The position numbers and the translations under genes were made by a program. A stretch of DNA of 64,000 bases from contig JAQTTH010000010.1 in the NCBI GenBank assembly GCA_028710895.1, positions 115,051-179,050 of the forward strand, read 5' to 3'. Under the pieces are notes generated by a model. It saw only the letters and a program-made list of their open reading frames with translations. It had not been told where the DNA came from and did not search any database. Positions within the stretch are counted from its first letter, which is position 1; the number at the start of each line of letters is the position of its first letter. The stretch is from Paludibacter sp. (GTDB lineage: Bacteria; Bacteroidota; Bacteroidia; Bacteroidales; Paludibacteraceae). This document shows positions 7,648-16,820 of this stretch, piece after piece.

Positions 7648-9039
7648 TTATATATTTGCTATTCGTTTAATTTCTTCGATAATAGCTTTCGCAAAGTTGT
7701 CTGCTTGCTCGGGTGTGCCCGACTCAGAATAAATACGAATAATAGGCTCTGTATTCGATTTACGTAAATGAACCCAGCCGGTAGGGAAATCTATTTTCAC
7801 GCCATCAATGTCATTTACATCGAATTGTTTATAAATCCCTTTAATAGCTACTAAAATGGCATCCACATCGATGGCCGGAGTCAATTGAATTTTATTTTTG
7901 GAAATGTAATATTCAGGATATTTCTTGCGTAAGGCTGACACTGTTTGTTTCGATTTTGCCAATTGGGTAAGGAACAATGCAATTCCAACCAAAGCATCAC
8001 GTCCATAATGACTGGCAGGGTAAATAACGCCACCATTGCCTTCGCCTCCAATAACAGCGTTTGTTGCTTTCATGGCTGTTACAACATTTACCTCACCAAC
8101 TGCGGCTGCGGTATAGGTACAACCATATTTGTTCGTTACATCACGTAATGCCCGTGTTGAACTCAGATTGGAAACTGTATTTCCGGGAGTGTTTTGTAGC
8201 ACGTAGTCTGAGATGGCTACCAATGTATATTCCTCGCCAAACATGCTGCCATCCTCGCAAATAATTGCTAAACGATCCACATCCGGGTCGACAACAAAAC
8301 CCACATCTGCTTTACCTTGTTGCATAATGGCTGAAATCTCAGTCAGGTGCTCAGGAAGTGGCTCAGGGTTGTGTGGGAACTGACCATTCGGCTCACAATA
8401 TAGCTTCTCTATTTTTTTTACACCCAAAGCCTCTAGCAAGGCTGGAATAGCCACTCCACCCACTGAGTTGACGCAGTCAATGGCTACGCTGAAATCAGCA
8501 GCTTTAATAGCTTCTACGTCCACTAAATCAAGCGCCAGAACACTTTCGATGTGTTTTTGAGTATATGAAAAATCTTCGGTAAGCTTACCCAGGTCATCGA
8601 CCTGAGAGAATTCGAAGCTTTCTTCTTCAGCAATTTTTAGTACATTTTCACCTTCAAGAGCATTCAGAAACTCGCCTCTTTCGTTTAATAACTTCAGTGC
8701 ATTCCATTGTTTTGGGTTATGACTTGCTGTAAGAATAATGCCACCTGCGGCTTTTTCCATAGTTACAGCCAGTTCGGTAGTTGGTGTTGTAGCCAATCCG
8801 ATATTTACAACATCGAAACCAATGCCGAGTAAAGTACCGATGACAAGTTGATTGACCATTTCGCCGGAAATGCGTGCATCACGTCCAACTACTATTTTGT
8901 TTGAGCTTGTCGTTTTGCTTGATTTTATCTGAGTGGCATAGGCTGCCGTAAAACGTACAATATCTAATGGATTTAATCCATCGCCAACGGGGCCACCAAT
9001 TGTACCGCGAATTCCGGAGATTGATTTAATAAGTGTCAT
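7648..9039 (-). CDS. glmM: Phosphoglucosamine mutase (alpha-D-phosphohexomutase family)
   Basis: Predicted to interconvert glucosamine-6-phosphate and glucosamine-1-phosphate for UDP-GlcNAc, peptidoglycan and LPS synthesis. The 463-residue protein has the phosphoserine loop TASHNP with Ser106, the metal loop DPDVDRLAI, the sugar-binding loop GEGNGGV and the C-terminal phosphate-binding RKSNTEPIIRIYSE. N-terminal ISGIRGTIGG is typical of the Bacteroidota GlmM-like subgroup. Family members can act as phosphomannomutase or phosphoglucomutase, so glucosamine specificity is inferred. It is last in a minus-strand run behind DUF4827 and FKBP lipoproteins. Confidence 0.9.
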   Translation of the reverse strand: MTLIKSISGIRGTIGGPVGDGLNPLDIVRFTAAYATQIKSSKTTSSNKIVVGRDARISGEMVNQLVIGTLLGIGFDVVNIGLATTPTTELAVTMEKAAGGIILTASHNPKQWNALKLLNERGEFLNALEGENVLKIAEEESFEFSQVDDLGKLTEDFSYTQKHIESVLALDLVDVEAIKAADFSVAIDCVNSVGGVAIPALLEALGVKKIEKLYCEPNGQFPHNPEPLPEHLTEISAIMQQGKADVGFVVDPDVDRLAIICEDGSMFGEEYTLVAISDYVLQNTPGNTVSNLSSTRALRDVTNKYGCTYTAAAVGEVNVVTAMKATNAVIGGEGNGGVIYPASHYGRDALVGIALFLTQLAKSKQTVSALRKKYPEYYISKNKIQLTPAIDVDAILVAIKGIYKQFDVNDIDGVKIDFPTGWVHLRKSNTEPIIRIYSESGTPEQADNFAKAIIEEIKRIANI

Positions 9040-9191
9040 TTTAATTATGTGTTTGAAGGTTATTTAAAGTTCGAAAGTTTCTGGTAGAAACTGAAAATAG
9101 TTTATAAGGTAGAGTTTCATTCTGAAGGAGCGGATATTTTGCTGCAATCGGATTAACCGGTACATTATAAACTATTTAGTTTTATGAGGGT

Positions 9192-9746
9192 TTATTTTTG
9201 AATTAGAATTTTCAAATGATATGCATAAGGTGTAACATCATTATTCAGGTAATAAAAACCAAGTTTTGATGGTATTATGATTTCTGCTATTGAGCCATTG
9301 CGTTTCATGTATGAAACTGCTTCCTGAAAACCTGAACAAGACTCAGATGTGTTGCCATAAATGAACGAACTCGGACGCGGATATTCCAGTGTGGACCAAT
9401 TGTTGACAGTTGTGTCGGGAGTTGCACTCAAACTGTATTCAATGTAACGTGGTACAACTTTATCCTTCAACTCAAGCGTATCGCCTTTATAGGCTGAATA
9501 ACCTGAATCAACCAGGTGAAAGTACAATCCCGTACTTGCATTGTAATAATAAACAGTACTATCACTCCATTCACTGAAAGTTTTAGGCAACTTGTATATC
9601 AACTTGATACCTTTGCGCTTGATGTAGTTTTTTATGGTTGTTTTTTCAATCTGCAATTCCTGCGCATACGTAAGCGTGTTGCTACATGAACTGATGATTA
9701 ATGATACAACAAAAGCAAGTAAAATCAGTAATGGAATACGTTTCAT
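9192..9746 (-). CDS. DUF4827 family lipoprotein
   Basis: A 184-residue predicted lipoprotein: basic start MKRIPLL, hydrophobic segment, and lipobox IISSC with Cys at about 21. The mature part resembles the DUF4827 family, found beside glmM in Bacteroidales and distantly FKBP-like (family knowledge; the next upstream gene is a true FKBP lipoprotein). Features seen include YYYNASTGLYFHLVDSGY and a C-terminal SKLGFYYLNNDVTPYAYHLKILIQ. No catalytic residues are identifiable. Probable location: periplasmic face of a membrane. Confidence 0.75.
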   Translation of the reverse strand: MKRIPLLILLAFVVSLIISSCSNTLTYAQELQIEKTTIKNYIKRKGIKLIYKLPKTFSEWSDSTVYYYNASTGLYFHLVDSGYSAYKGDTLELKDKVVPRYIEYSLSATPDTTVNNWSTLEYPRPSSFIYGNTSESCSGFQEAVSYMKRNGSIAEIIIPSKLGFYYLNNDVTPYAYHLKILIQK

Positions 9747-9867
9747 ATTAGTATATTAATTATTTTACAAATATCCGATTAATAAATGAGATTAAAAAGT
9801 TAATAAAACGAATAAAGATATAAGAATTGTAGTTAATGCATTAAATAGTATATTTAATCAGGCCGGT

Positions 9868-10386
9868 TTAATTGCCGATCCTCACCTCATATCTGAGTGA
9901 AGTATAGGGTGGTATATGTTCATTTCCCTTCATACCATAACCCAAATACCATGGAATTATGAATGTGGCAATGTCACCTTTATGTAAGAGTTTTAGTCCT
10001 TCCTCCAGACCCGTTACCAACTGTTTTTTCCCGATAACAACAGATTTTTTGCCATTTTCAATTACTTTCCCATCCAAAAATAATAGTTTGTAAGTAAAAT
10101 TGCAAGCTGCTTTATTCTTAATTCCATTTCCATTTCCAGAATCGTCTATTTTGTACCAAAACCCGATTCCACTTCTTTTGAAAGTTTCATTTTTAGACTT
10201 TACATATATTTCAAGCAAGCTATCTTCTTTGTGAATCAGATCCTGATTAATAGTGAGTAACGAAGCAACAGCTGTATCCACAGCAATATTCTTGTTGGAT
10301 GGCAATTGTGGTGCTTGTCTTTTGCAGGATGTTAATCCTGAAAATAAAACTAAAATGCAAAAAACAAAATATGCCTGTAACTTCAT
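9868..10386 (-). CDS. FKBP-type peptidyl-prolyl cis-trans isomerase lipoprotein
   Basis: Probable envelope foldase that isomerises Xaa-Pro bonds in exported proteins. The 172-residue protein has a lipoprotein signal (FSGLTSC, Cys21), then an FKBP fold: GLEEGLKLLHKGDIATFIIP and YLGYGMKGNEHIPPYTSL match the conserved FKBP core (LxxGD, AYG region and IPP-TL). It resembles GldI-like lipoprotein FKBPs of the phylum. It starts 23 nt after thrA on the same strand and is followed after 120 nt by DUF4827, suggesting a shared transcript. Confidence 0.85.
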   Translation of the reverse strand: MKLQAYFVFCILVLFSGLTSCKRQAPQLPSNKNIAVDTAVASLLTINQDLIHKEDSLLEIYVKSKNETFKRSGIGFWYKIDDSGNGNGIKNKAACNFTYKLLFLDGKVIENGKKSVVIGKKQLVTGLEEGLKLLHKGDIATFIIPWYLGYGMKGNEHIPPYTSLRYEVRIGN

Positions 10387-10409
10387 TCGAATGGGTTAAT
10401 TGATTGCTT

Positions 10410-12845
10410 TTATCTGATATTGGCAATACTCATGATATCCGAGAAAACACCTGCAGCAGTAACACCTGCACCGGCTCCATAGCCTTTAATCATCATCGGA
10501 AATTCGTTGTAACGTTCAGTTGTTATCAGAATAATATTGTTACTTCCCTGCAGATCGAAGAAAGGATGCAGACTATCAACTTCCTGCAATCCTACGCTAC
10601 AGCAGCCATTCTCCATTTTGGCAACAAAACGCCAGCGTTTGCTTTGGGCAGCTAATGTTTGACGTTTTGTTTCAAACTCAGCATCCAATTCGGGTACTGT
10701 TTTCCAAAAATCGTCCAGACTTCCTGCAAAATATTTATCAGGAATAAACAGGTTTTTGATTACGTCGGTTTGTTCCACTTTAAATCCGGCTTCGCGGGCA
10801 AGAATAACCAACTTGCGGATAACGTCTTTACCGCTCAGGTCGATACGGGGGTCGGGTTCGGCAAATCCAGCTTCTTTAGCCATTAAAATGGCCTTGCTTA
10901 GCGGAATTTCGCTGCTTAGGGTGTTGAAAATGAAGTTTAATGTTCCCGATAATACGGCTTCCATCTTTTCGATGTGGTCACCGCTGTTAATCAGGTTATT
11001 TATTGTGTTGATGATAGGTAAACCTGCACCCACATTGGTTTCGAACAGGAATTTTACTCCCCGGCGACGGGCAGTTTCCTTTAGATTTGAATAATTTTCG
11101 TAAGCCGAAGAGGCAGCCAGTTTGTTGGCTGTAACCACCGAAACGTTGTTTTCAAGCAAGTTTTGATACAAGTCGGCCACTTCGTGGTTGGCAGTACAAT
11201 CAACAAATACCGAGTTGAAAATATTTAGGTTGATGATTTCCTGGCAGATATGTTTGGAAGTGGCATCAATGCCGTTTGTATATAATTCTTCTTTGAAGTT
11301 CTCCAGGTTGATTCCGGCCCGGTCGAACAGCATTTTTTTGCTGGATGCAATACCAACAACGTTTAGTTTGAGGCCGTTTTGCGACATCAGTTTTTGTTGT
11401 TGCTTTTTTATTTGGTCAAGCAAACTGCTTCCAACTGTTCCTACACCGACGATATACAAATTGAGAACCTGATATTCCGACAGGAAGAACGAATCGTGAA
11501 TTACATTGAGGGCTTTGCGCAACGATTTCCGATCGGTTACGAACGAAATGTTTGTTTCCGAAGCTCCCTGAGCACAGGCAACCACGTTGATACCGTTTTT
11601 ACCAAGCGTTCCGAATAATTTTCCGGCAATACCCGGGGTCCGTTTCATGTTGTCACCCACGATAGCCACAGTAGCCAAATCGTCCTCTGAGAAAATGTTG
11701 TCAATTTCGCCCAGGGCAATTTCGGCAGCAAACTCTTCGCGCAAAACCTTTACAGCCAATTCGCTGTCGGCATTACGTACCCCAATGGAAGTTGTATTTT
11801 CCGACGAGGCTTGCGAAACAAGGAATACACTGATTCCGTTGGTGGCCAACACGCGGAAAATGCGGTGGTTTACGCCAATAACGCCAACCATACCCAATCC
11901 CTGAATGGTGATAAGGGATGTGTCGTTGATTGACGAAATACCTTTAATAGCTTTGGATACTTCACCCACTTTTTCCTGCGAGATATAGGTTCCGGCAGCT
12001 TCGGGGTTGAAGGTGTTTTTGATAACAACCGGGATGTTTTTGTGGAAAACAGGGAAAATGGTTGGAGGATAAATTACCTTGGCACCAAAGTTACAAAGCT
12101 CCATAGCTTCGCTGAAGCTTAGTTTTTCGATAACGTAGGTGTTGCTGATAATGCGTGGGTCGGCAGTCATAAAGCCATCCACATCGGTCCATATTTCGAG
12201 CAGGCGGGCATTGAGCGCAGCAGCCAGAATAGCGGCTGTATAGTCTGACCCACCACGACCGAGGTTGGTAACGAAGTTGGTTTTGCTGTCGGTAGAGATA
12301 AACCCACCACAAACACATACGGCTGGCGCTGATGCGAATTTATCCTTGATTAAGGCGTTAGTTTTTTCGAAATCAACAATGTGCTTGTCGAACTGATTAA
12401 CGGTTTTGATAAAGCTTTTGGCATCCACATGCGCTGCACCATTAATGGCATTGGCAACAATAATCGACGAAATTCCTTCGCCGTAGCTCACAATCGTATC
12501 AATAATTTTAGCCGAAGAATCTTTGATAAGGTAAATGCCGCGAAGGATATTCGACAAATCGCCAAACTGTATTTTTACAAGTTCATTGACATCCGTAATT
12601 TTCTCGGGTAGTACAACCGCTTCAATCATTTCGAGATGCCTCGAAAGCATTGATTGGTATTCGGTAAGATAGGCGTCGTCGCCTTCGGACGCCAATTTTG
12701 AAACTTTATATAATTGATCTGTTATTCCTGAAAATGCCGATACAACAACAATCACCGGTTCCTGCTCTGCCTCAACTATTTTTTTTACACTAAGAATACC
12801 ATTGACCGAACCTACGGATGTTCCGCCGAATTTTAATACCTTCAT
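10410..12845 (-). CDS. thrA: Bifunctional aspartate kinase / homoserine dehydrogenase
   Basis: Catalyses two steps of the aspartate pathway, making homoserine for threonine and methionine. The 811-residue protein begins with the aspartokinase motif MKVLKFGGTSVG, carries LGRGGSDYTAA in the kinase domain, two ACT repeats in the middle (for example ITIQGLGMVGVIGV and VAIVGDNMKRTPGIAGKLF), and the NAD(P)-binding motif GVGTVGSSLLDQI starting the dehydrogenase domain at about 465. The active-site region GLPIINTINNLINSGD is present. ACT domains imply allosteric control by threonine (family knowledge). metA in this window uses its product. Confidence 0.97.
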   Translation of the reverse strand: MKVLKFGGTSVGSVNGILSVKKIVEAEQEPVIVVVSAFSGITDQLYKVSKLASEGDDAYLTEYQSMLSRHLEMIEAVVLPEKITDVNELVKIQFGDLSNILRGIYLIKDSSAKIIDTIVSYGEGISSIIVANAINGAAHVDAKSFIKTVNQFDKHIVDFEKTNALIKDKFASAPAVCVCGGFISTDSKTNFVTNLGRGGSDYTAAILAAALNARLLEIWTDVDGFMTADPRIISNTYVIEKLSFSEAMELCNFGAKVIYPPTIFPVFHKNIPVVIKNTFNPEAAGTYISQEKVGEVSKAIKGISSINDTSLITIQGLGMVGVIGVNHRIFRVLATNGISVFLVSQASSENTTSIGVRNADSELAVKVLREEFAAEIALGEIDNIFSEDDLATVAIVGDNMKRTPGIAGKLFGTLGKNGINVVACAQGASETNISFVTDRKSLRKALNVIHDSFFLSEYQVLNLYIVGVGTVGSSLLDQIKKQQQKLMSQNGLKLNVVGIASSKKMLFDRAGINLENFKEELYTNGIDATSKHICQEIINLNIFNSVFVDCTANHEVADLYQNLLENNVSVVTANKLAASSAYENYSNLKETARRRGVKFLFETNVGAGLPIINTINNLINSGDHIEKMEAVLSGTLNFIFNTLSSEIPLSKAILMAKEAGFAEPDPRIDLSGKDVIRKLVILAREAGFKVEQTDVIKNLFIPDKYFAGSLDDFWKTVPELDAEFETKRQTLAAQSKRWRFVAKMENGCCSVGLQEVDSLHPFFDLQGSNNIILITTERYNEFPMMIKGYGAGAGVTAAGVFSDIMSIANIR

Positions 12846-12888
12846 CGTTACGAGTAATGTTAATTTGTTCTGATTATTTTACAGCAGA

Positions 12889-12896
12889 CAAAATTA
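12889..12896 (-). promoter_or_regulatory. -7 box upstream of thrA
   Basis: Minus-strand TAATTTTG fits TAnnTTTG and lies about 44 nt before the thrA start. No well-spaced TTG was found. Confidence 0.45.
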
Positions 12897-12947
12897 GCGA
12901 TTTTTCGCCAATTAATGGGCTCTTTTCCCCATTTTTCGGCTAAAGTG

Positions 12948-12978
12948 TTGCATCTTTAGGAAAAATAGACTACTTTTG
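12948..12978 (+). promoter_or_regulatory. Promoter of tRNA-Arg
   Basis: TTG at 12948-12950 and TACTTTTG at 12971-12978, 20 nt apart. The predicted start of transcription falls about 20 nt before the mature tRNA 5' end. Confidence 0.7.
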
Positions 12979-13004
12979 CACCGCTTTAAAATTGAAGCAG
13001 GATT

Positions 13005-13078
<74 letters not shown>

Positions 13079-13626
13079 CACAGGTAAACCGTTTGACATT
13101 TTTGTCAGACGGTTTTCTTGTTTCTACACAGCTAAGGTTTTATATTTCAGTCGCGATGCTTTATTGCAACAAAATGGTTATCAGCTCTTCAATAAAGATA
13201 TTCTCCACACAATCTGCCTGCTTATTTCTTTTATACAGTACATTTATTTTGTTCTGATTAACAAAAATATGTTGCAAAACATAATTTTTTGAGATACAGA
13301 TTTAATAATTATCTCTTAATTTTGTGGCTGTCAATAACTAATTAACCTTGTTATTGTTGTTTACGCTTCACAAATCTATGAAAACATTGTTCTGTATTGT
13401 TCCCCGGGCAATTCCCACATTGGGCATCCGCATATTTCCACCCAATTCTGACTACAGAGTCAGGATTTATATCCATCCCATTCTCTTGGAGACTTTACCC
13501 CGCCCTGCATACACCCACTTTCAGACGGCAGGATACGGGGACAATTTAATCTGAGTCTGAAAAATAGCGGACAAAGTGAAAGTCCGTTATCTGTTCTTAG
13601 TTTTACAAAAAAAATAGATTTAAACA
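13079..13626 (+). other. 548-bp gene-free stretch after tRNA-Arg
   Basis: It holds the tRNA terminator (13086-13116), a possible -7 box TAATTTTG at 13317-13324 (TTG at 13289-13291, a rather long 25-nt gap), a short inverted repeat TTCTGACT/AGTCAGGA near 13443-13462, and a second one AGCGGAC/GTCCGTT near 13566-13590. A 58-codon frame from ATG 13378 is present but looks non-genic. If the box is real, the gene at 13627 has a leader of nearly 300 nt. Confidence 0.5.
13086..13116 (+). terminator. Terminator of tRNA-Arg
   Basis: Stem AAACCGTTTGAC / GTCAGACGGTTT (one G-U pair), loop ATTTTT, then TTTTC. A very similar hairpin recurs at 18260-18298. Confidence 0.7.
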
Positions 13627-14103
13627 ATGAATAATATTCATAATCAGAGTATTCCTCAGGAAGTGATCGATCAGGTGCTAGCCAAAATAGGAGAAGCGAT
13701 TGCACTGGTCAAACCATTTTCGGTTATAATGACTGACGACCAACGTGCGTCGGTGCTTAAAGTTGGAGATAAAGCATTTACTTTCGTAAATAAGGCTTTT
13801 GCGTACACAAAAACAAACCCTGAGTTTGTTCCCTCTTTTTTAAATGTTGCCGATTTCGAAATTGACTTGAAAGATGCAGATGGTCATCCGGCTATTGTGA
13901 CGGTGATTAATCAGTTATACAACTACTTCGACGATACCAAGCTGACATCGCGCAGTGAGGCCTATGCCGCAGCATTGTACTATTATGGGAATGTACAGCA
14001 GGCAGCTTCGGTAAACCTGCCGGGTGCAAAAGCTATTTATGATGATTTGAAGCAATATTTCCCACGTACAGGGAAAGCATCTGAAGCAAAAGCGAAGGAA
14101 TAA
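13627..14103 (+). CDS. Bacteroidota-specific helical protein of unknown function
   Basis: A 158-residue soluble protein without signal peptide or membrane segment. It is rich in predicted helix: IPQEVIDQVLAKIGEAIALV at the N-terminus, then QRASVLKVGDKAFTFVNKAF, a middle EIDLKDADGHPAIVTVINQL and a C-terminal LPGAKAIYDDLKQYFP. Similar hypothetical proteins are common in Bacteroidota genomes to my recollection, but no function is known to me. It is followed by a possible terminator and then by a 21-bp palindromic tandem array (14215-14382). Its position after tRNA-Arg and before a nuclease-like gene and a toxin-antitoxin pair places it in accessory DNA. Confidence 0.75.
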   Translation: MNNIHNQSIPQEVIDQVLAKIGEAIALVKPFSVIMTDDQRASVLKVGDKAFTFVNKAFAYTKTNPEFVPSFLNVADFEIDLKDADGHPAIVTVINQLYNYFDDTKLTSRSEAYAAALYYYGNVQQAASVNLPGAKAIYDDLKQYFPRTGKASEAKAKE

Positions 14104-14134
14104 TTATCAACAGATAGTGTAATATATGTGTAAG

Positions 14135-14172
14135 TAGAGCCGCGGGATTTTTATCTCCGGCTCTATCTTTTA
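14135..14172 (+). terminator. Probable terminator after the helical protein gene
   Basis: Stem TAGAGCCG / CGGCTCTA (14135-14142 with 14158-14165) followed by a short T-rich tail TCTTTT. Confidence 0.5.
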
Positions 14173-14214
14173 TAGGCTGCTTAGCCTCCGAATGAAGGGC
14201 TGTTTGCTCGTGAA

Positions 14215-14382
14215 GAGCAAAGTTTTACTCCTCCCGGGTAAAGTTTTGCGACTAAAGAGCAAAACATTGCTCCGATGGAGCAAACGATTACAGCCGGGGA
14301 GCAAAGTTTTACTCCGATGGCGCAAAAAATTGCTCGTAATGAGCAAACTTCGCCTCCTGAAGAGCAAAAGACGACTAAGTTG
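14215..14382 (+). repeat. Tandem array of eight 21-bp palindromic units
   Basis: The heptamer GAGCAAA (or a one- to two-base variant) recurs exactly every 21 bp at 14215, 14236, 14257, 14278, 14299, 14320, 14341 and 14362. Several units also contain TTGCTC or ACTCC upstream, making GAGCAA-n4-TTGCTC interrupted palindromes. Because 21 is a multiple of three, every frame shows a seven-residue periodicity, which produces spurious short reading frames. There is no spacer variation of CRISPR type. Confidence 0.9.
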
Positions 14383-14439
14383 TCGATAACTTGTTTGAAA
14401 TTAGTGGAGTTAGGTATGTTAAGTGTGAAGATAAAGGGG

Positions 14440-14447
14440 TATATTTG
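14440..14447 (+). promoter_or_regulatory. -7 box of the DUF4365 gene
   Basis: TATATTTG fits TAnnTTTG, 51 nt before the ATG. No clear TTG at the expected spacing. Confidence 0.5.
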
Positions 14448-14497
14448 CGGGGAGAAAATAAACATCTCAGTTTCAATAAATCCCTAATAAAAAACAT

Positions 14498-16543
14498 ATG
14501 AGTCTATTAGATGGAATGAAATTACCTAAATCTTCAATTAAAGAAGAATTAGAACAACTATCAAAAGATAAGTTAAGACCTTTATTTGAAAACTCATTGT
14601 TTGAGTTTAGAGAAGAGACATATAGAGATAAGGGTATTGATATTATATTTGAATTAAAGTATAAAGGAGTGTATACTAACTTTAGATTTATAGTTCAGTT
14701 GAAGTCAACAAATTCTAAGAAGCCAAAATCTGACGGTGCTTATAGCTGGCAAATTGACACATCAAATATTCAGTATTTATTGAATGCTGGGATACCAGCA
14801 TATTACATCTGCTACGTAAAAGGTCTTGATACATTTTATTTCAAACAGCTAAATAGCTTTGTAGCGGAGATATATTCTAAAACCGCAGATTGGAATAAAC
14901 AAGATTCCCATGCTCTAAAGACGATTGATGTATTGAATGAAAAATCAATTATGCAAATGTACAATGATGTGAGAGTTAGATGTGAAAGTAGTAGAAAGTT
15001 GAATGAAACTTTGCATATAATTAATACAGAAGTTGTAAATAAAAAAGTTTCAATTTATTCTGACTACAAAATCACTGATGAATCAGCAATTGTCGATTTA
15101 ATTGAAAGAAATGGATTTGACTTGATTAATAAAGGTCAATTTAGAGACCTGATTTTACTTACTGATAAAGTTTCAAATGATATTGTTTCTCCACGTTTTA
15201 ACTTGATTGCCGGAATAACACATTTTTATACTTCTCATTTGTTTGATGCTTTAGCTTATTTTAAAAAAGCCCAAAGAGAAAAGGAAAAACTTTCTATAGA
15301 ATTACAAGAACATCTTTCGTATTTTCATGCGAATGCTAAGTATTCAATTGGTTATATCAATCAAGAAGAATATTTTAATGTTTTGAAAGAATTAGAATCT
15401 TCTCAAAACCTTAGTGGCTATGTGAAAATTGAAGAAGCCAAAAATATTTATGAGGATACTCTAACTCAAGAATCAAGTTTTGATTTGTTTAAGCAGAGAA
15501 TTTTTTCAATCATCAATGATGAAAAATCTTCAACAAATATCAGATTGATAGCAAAGAGTGAATATCTATTGTATTGGGGTTCAAAGATTAATATGGATCA
15601 CATAAGACAAGTAGCCATGATTAATTTCCTTGAAAGCCAGACAGGACCGAATCTTTCACTTCGTGGAAAATTAGCAAGACAATTAGAAAAAGAAAATAAA
15701 GAATGGGAAGCTTTTTATGATGACCTTGATAAAGAGATAATGGAAGCTAAAAACTTTTTTGCCTTAAACATGTGCAAATTGAACGAAATTAAAGTTCGAT
15801 TTGAAACCATTGTTCAAAACTCAATCATCTCTTTTGAAGCTATTATACCAGATTATCCTGCTTGGTCTGATTATGATCATTCAAATAGTATAAACACAAT
15901 ATTGATTAACTTAGATAAGATAGCGAATAATTATAGAAATAAGTATTATGTGGAGAATTTGTTGGCTACATTATCTACAAAATACGAAGTGCTGATGTTT
16001 ATTAAGAAACATAGCGATGCTGAAAAAGTTGCAGCTGAAATATATCAATTGATTGAATTTCATGATTTGAAGGAAGCAAAAAGAAAATTTGATTTTCTAA
16101 GAAATGATGGGACAATGGAGAATGCTCTTTTAAATATGCTTTCAGATACTGTTGGTAAAGCTAAGAAAGACAGGAATGAATATGATTTATTGATTGATGA
16201 AATGGTAGAACTCGATGAGCTTGAAAGCAAAATAGAAAATGATCAGAATGATCACGAGAGGGTTGTAATAGTAGAACTCTTTCCAATGAAACATTTTTTA
16301 ATTCCTAAACAGAGATTAGATGAATTTTATGAATTGCTACACGTTAATAATTATCAGCTAATAAAACAATTGAATATGTTTTTTGACAACAATATTATTC
16401 CTGTTCTGAATATTTTTAATGAAATAGAACGCGAGGGATATTTAAATGGTATGGCTGATGATAAAGGTATTGAAAGTTGGAGAAAGATAAGAGATATTCG
16501 GGTTAAACTATTCAATCAAAAATTTAGAAGAGTATTAATGTAA
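14498..16543 (+). CDS. DUF4365 nuclease-like protein with long helical C-terminal region
   Basis: A 681-residue protein. The first ~140 residues fit DUF4365, a PD-(D/E)XK nuclease-like domain: YRDKGIDIIFEL (Asp48) followed by FIVQLKST (Gln67, Lys69) gives the D...QxK metal-site pattern, then SWQIDTSNIQYLLNAGIPAYYICY. Residues ~150-681 are charged and helical, with TPR-like character (FNLIAGITHFYTSHLFDALAYFKKAQREKE is split across two helices); no second catalytic domain is recognised. Base composition is visibly more AT-rich than the neighbours, suggesting horizontal transfer. Setting after a tRNA and before a toxin-antitoxin pair suits a phage-defence or mobile function, but that is inference. 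Confidence 0.75.
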   Translation: MSLLDGMKLPKSSIKEELEQLSKDKLRPLFENSLFEFREETYRDKGIDIIFELKYKGVYTNFRFIVQLKSTNSKKPKSDGAYSWQIDTSNIQYLLNAGIPAYYICYVKGLDTFYFKQLNSFVAEIYSKTADWNKQDSHALKTIDVLNEKSIMQMYNDVRVRCESSRKLNETLHIINTEVVNKKVSIYSDYKITDESAIVDLIERNGFDLINKGQFRDLILLTDKVSNDIVSPRFNLIAGITHFYTSHLFDALAYFKKAQREKEKLSIELQEHLSYFHANAKYSIGYINQEEYFNVLKELESSQNLSGYVKIEEAKNIYEDTLTQESSFDLFKQRIFSIINDEKSSTNIRLIAKSEYLLYWGSKINMDHIRQVAMINFLESQTGPNLSLRGKLARQLEKENKEWEAFYDDLDKEIMEAKNFFALNMCKLNEIKVRFETIVQNSIISFEAIIPDYPAWSDYDHSNSINTILINLDKIANNYRNKYYVENLLATLSTKYEVLMFIKKHSDAEKVAAEIYQLIEFHDLKEAKRKFDFLRNDGTMENALLNMLSDTVGKAKKDRNEYDLLIDEMVELDELESKIENDQNDHERVVIVELFPMKHFLIPKQRLDEFYELLHVNNYQLIKQLNMFFDNNIIPVLNIFNEIEREGYLNGMADDKGIESWRKIRDIRVKLFNQKFRRVLM

Positions 16544-16770
16544 TTCTATTTGTAAAACTATTCCAGTACTTATTGGCTTGGTGAGATGTAAAAGTAAAAA
16601 CTTCTGGTGACAGGATATGTAATATAAGAAACCCCACCCGCTTCGCTCGTCCCCTTGACAGCCATTCCCTTAGAGAGAAGAACTGTATGTTGAATAGAAT
16701 GTGCCATGAAACGATAACGGTTATATTTGTTTTATTTATTGCAGTATTTTAAACTTTAACGTGTTATTAT

Positions 16771-16800
16771 TTGTTTGGTGAGCAGAAACAAATATCTTTG
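16771..16800 (+). promoter_or_regulatory. Promoter of the toxin-antitoxin operon
   Basis: TTG at 16771-16773 and TATCTTTG at 16793-16800, 19 nt apart. The predicted start of transcription is near 16807, only a few bases before an ATG at 16811 that opens a ten-codon frame ending at 16843. Confidence 0.7.
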
Positions 16801-16820
16801 CACGCAAAACATGAAACGGA

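Noticed and set aside
10404..12611. Several plus-strand frames of 75-112 codons
   Set aside because: All are antisense to thrA, whose domains are continuous on the minus strand.
13378..13554. 58-codon frame MKTLFCIVPRAIP...
   Set aside because: It follows a possible promoter, but composition is odd, no family is recognised, and it contains inverted repeats typical of non-coding intergenic elements.
14215..14382. CRISPR array
   Set aside because: Repeat units are only 21 bp in total with no unique spacers, and no cas gene is nearby.
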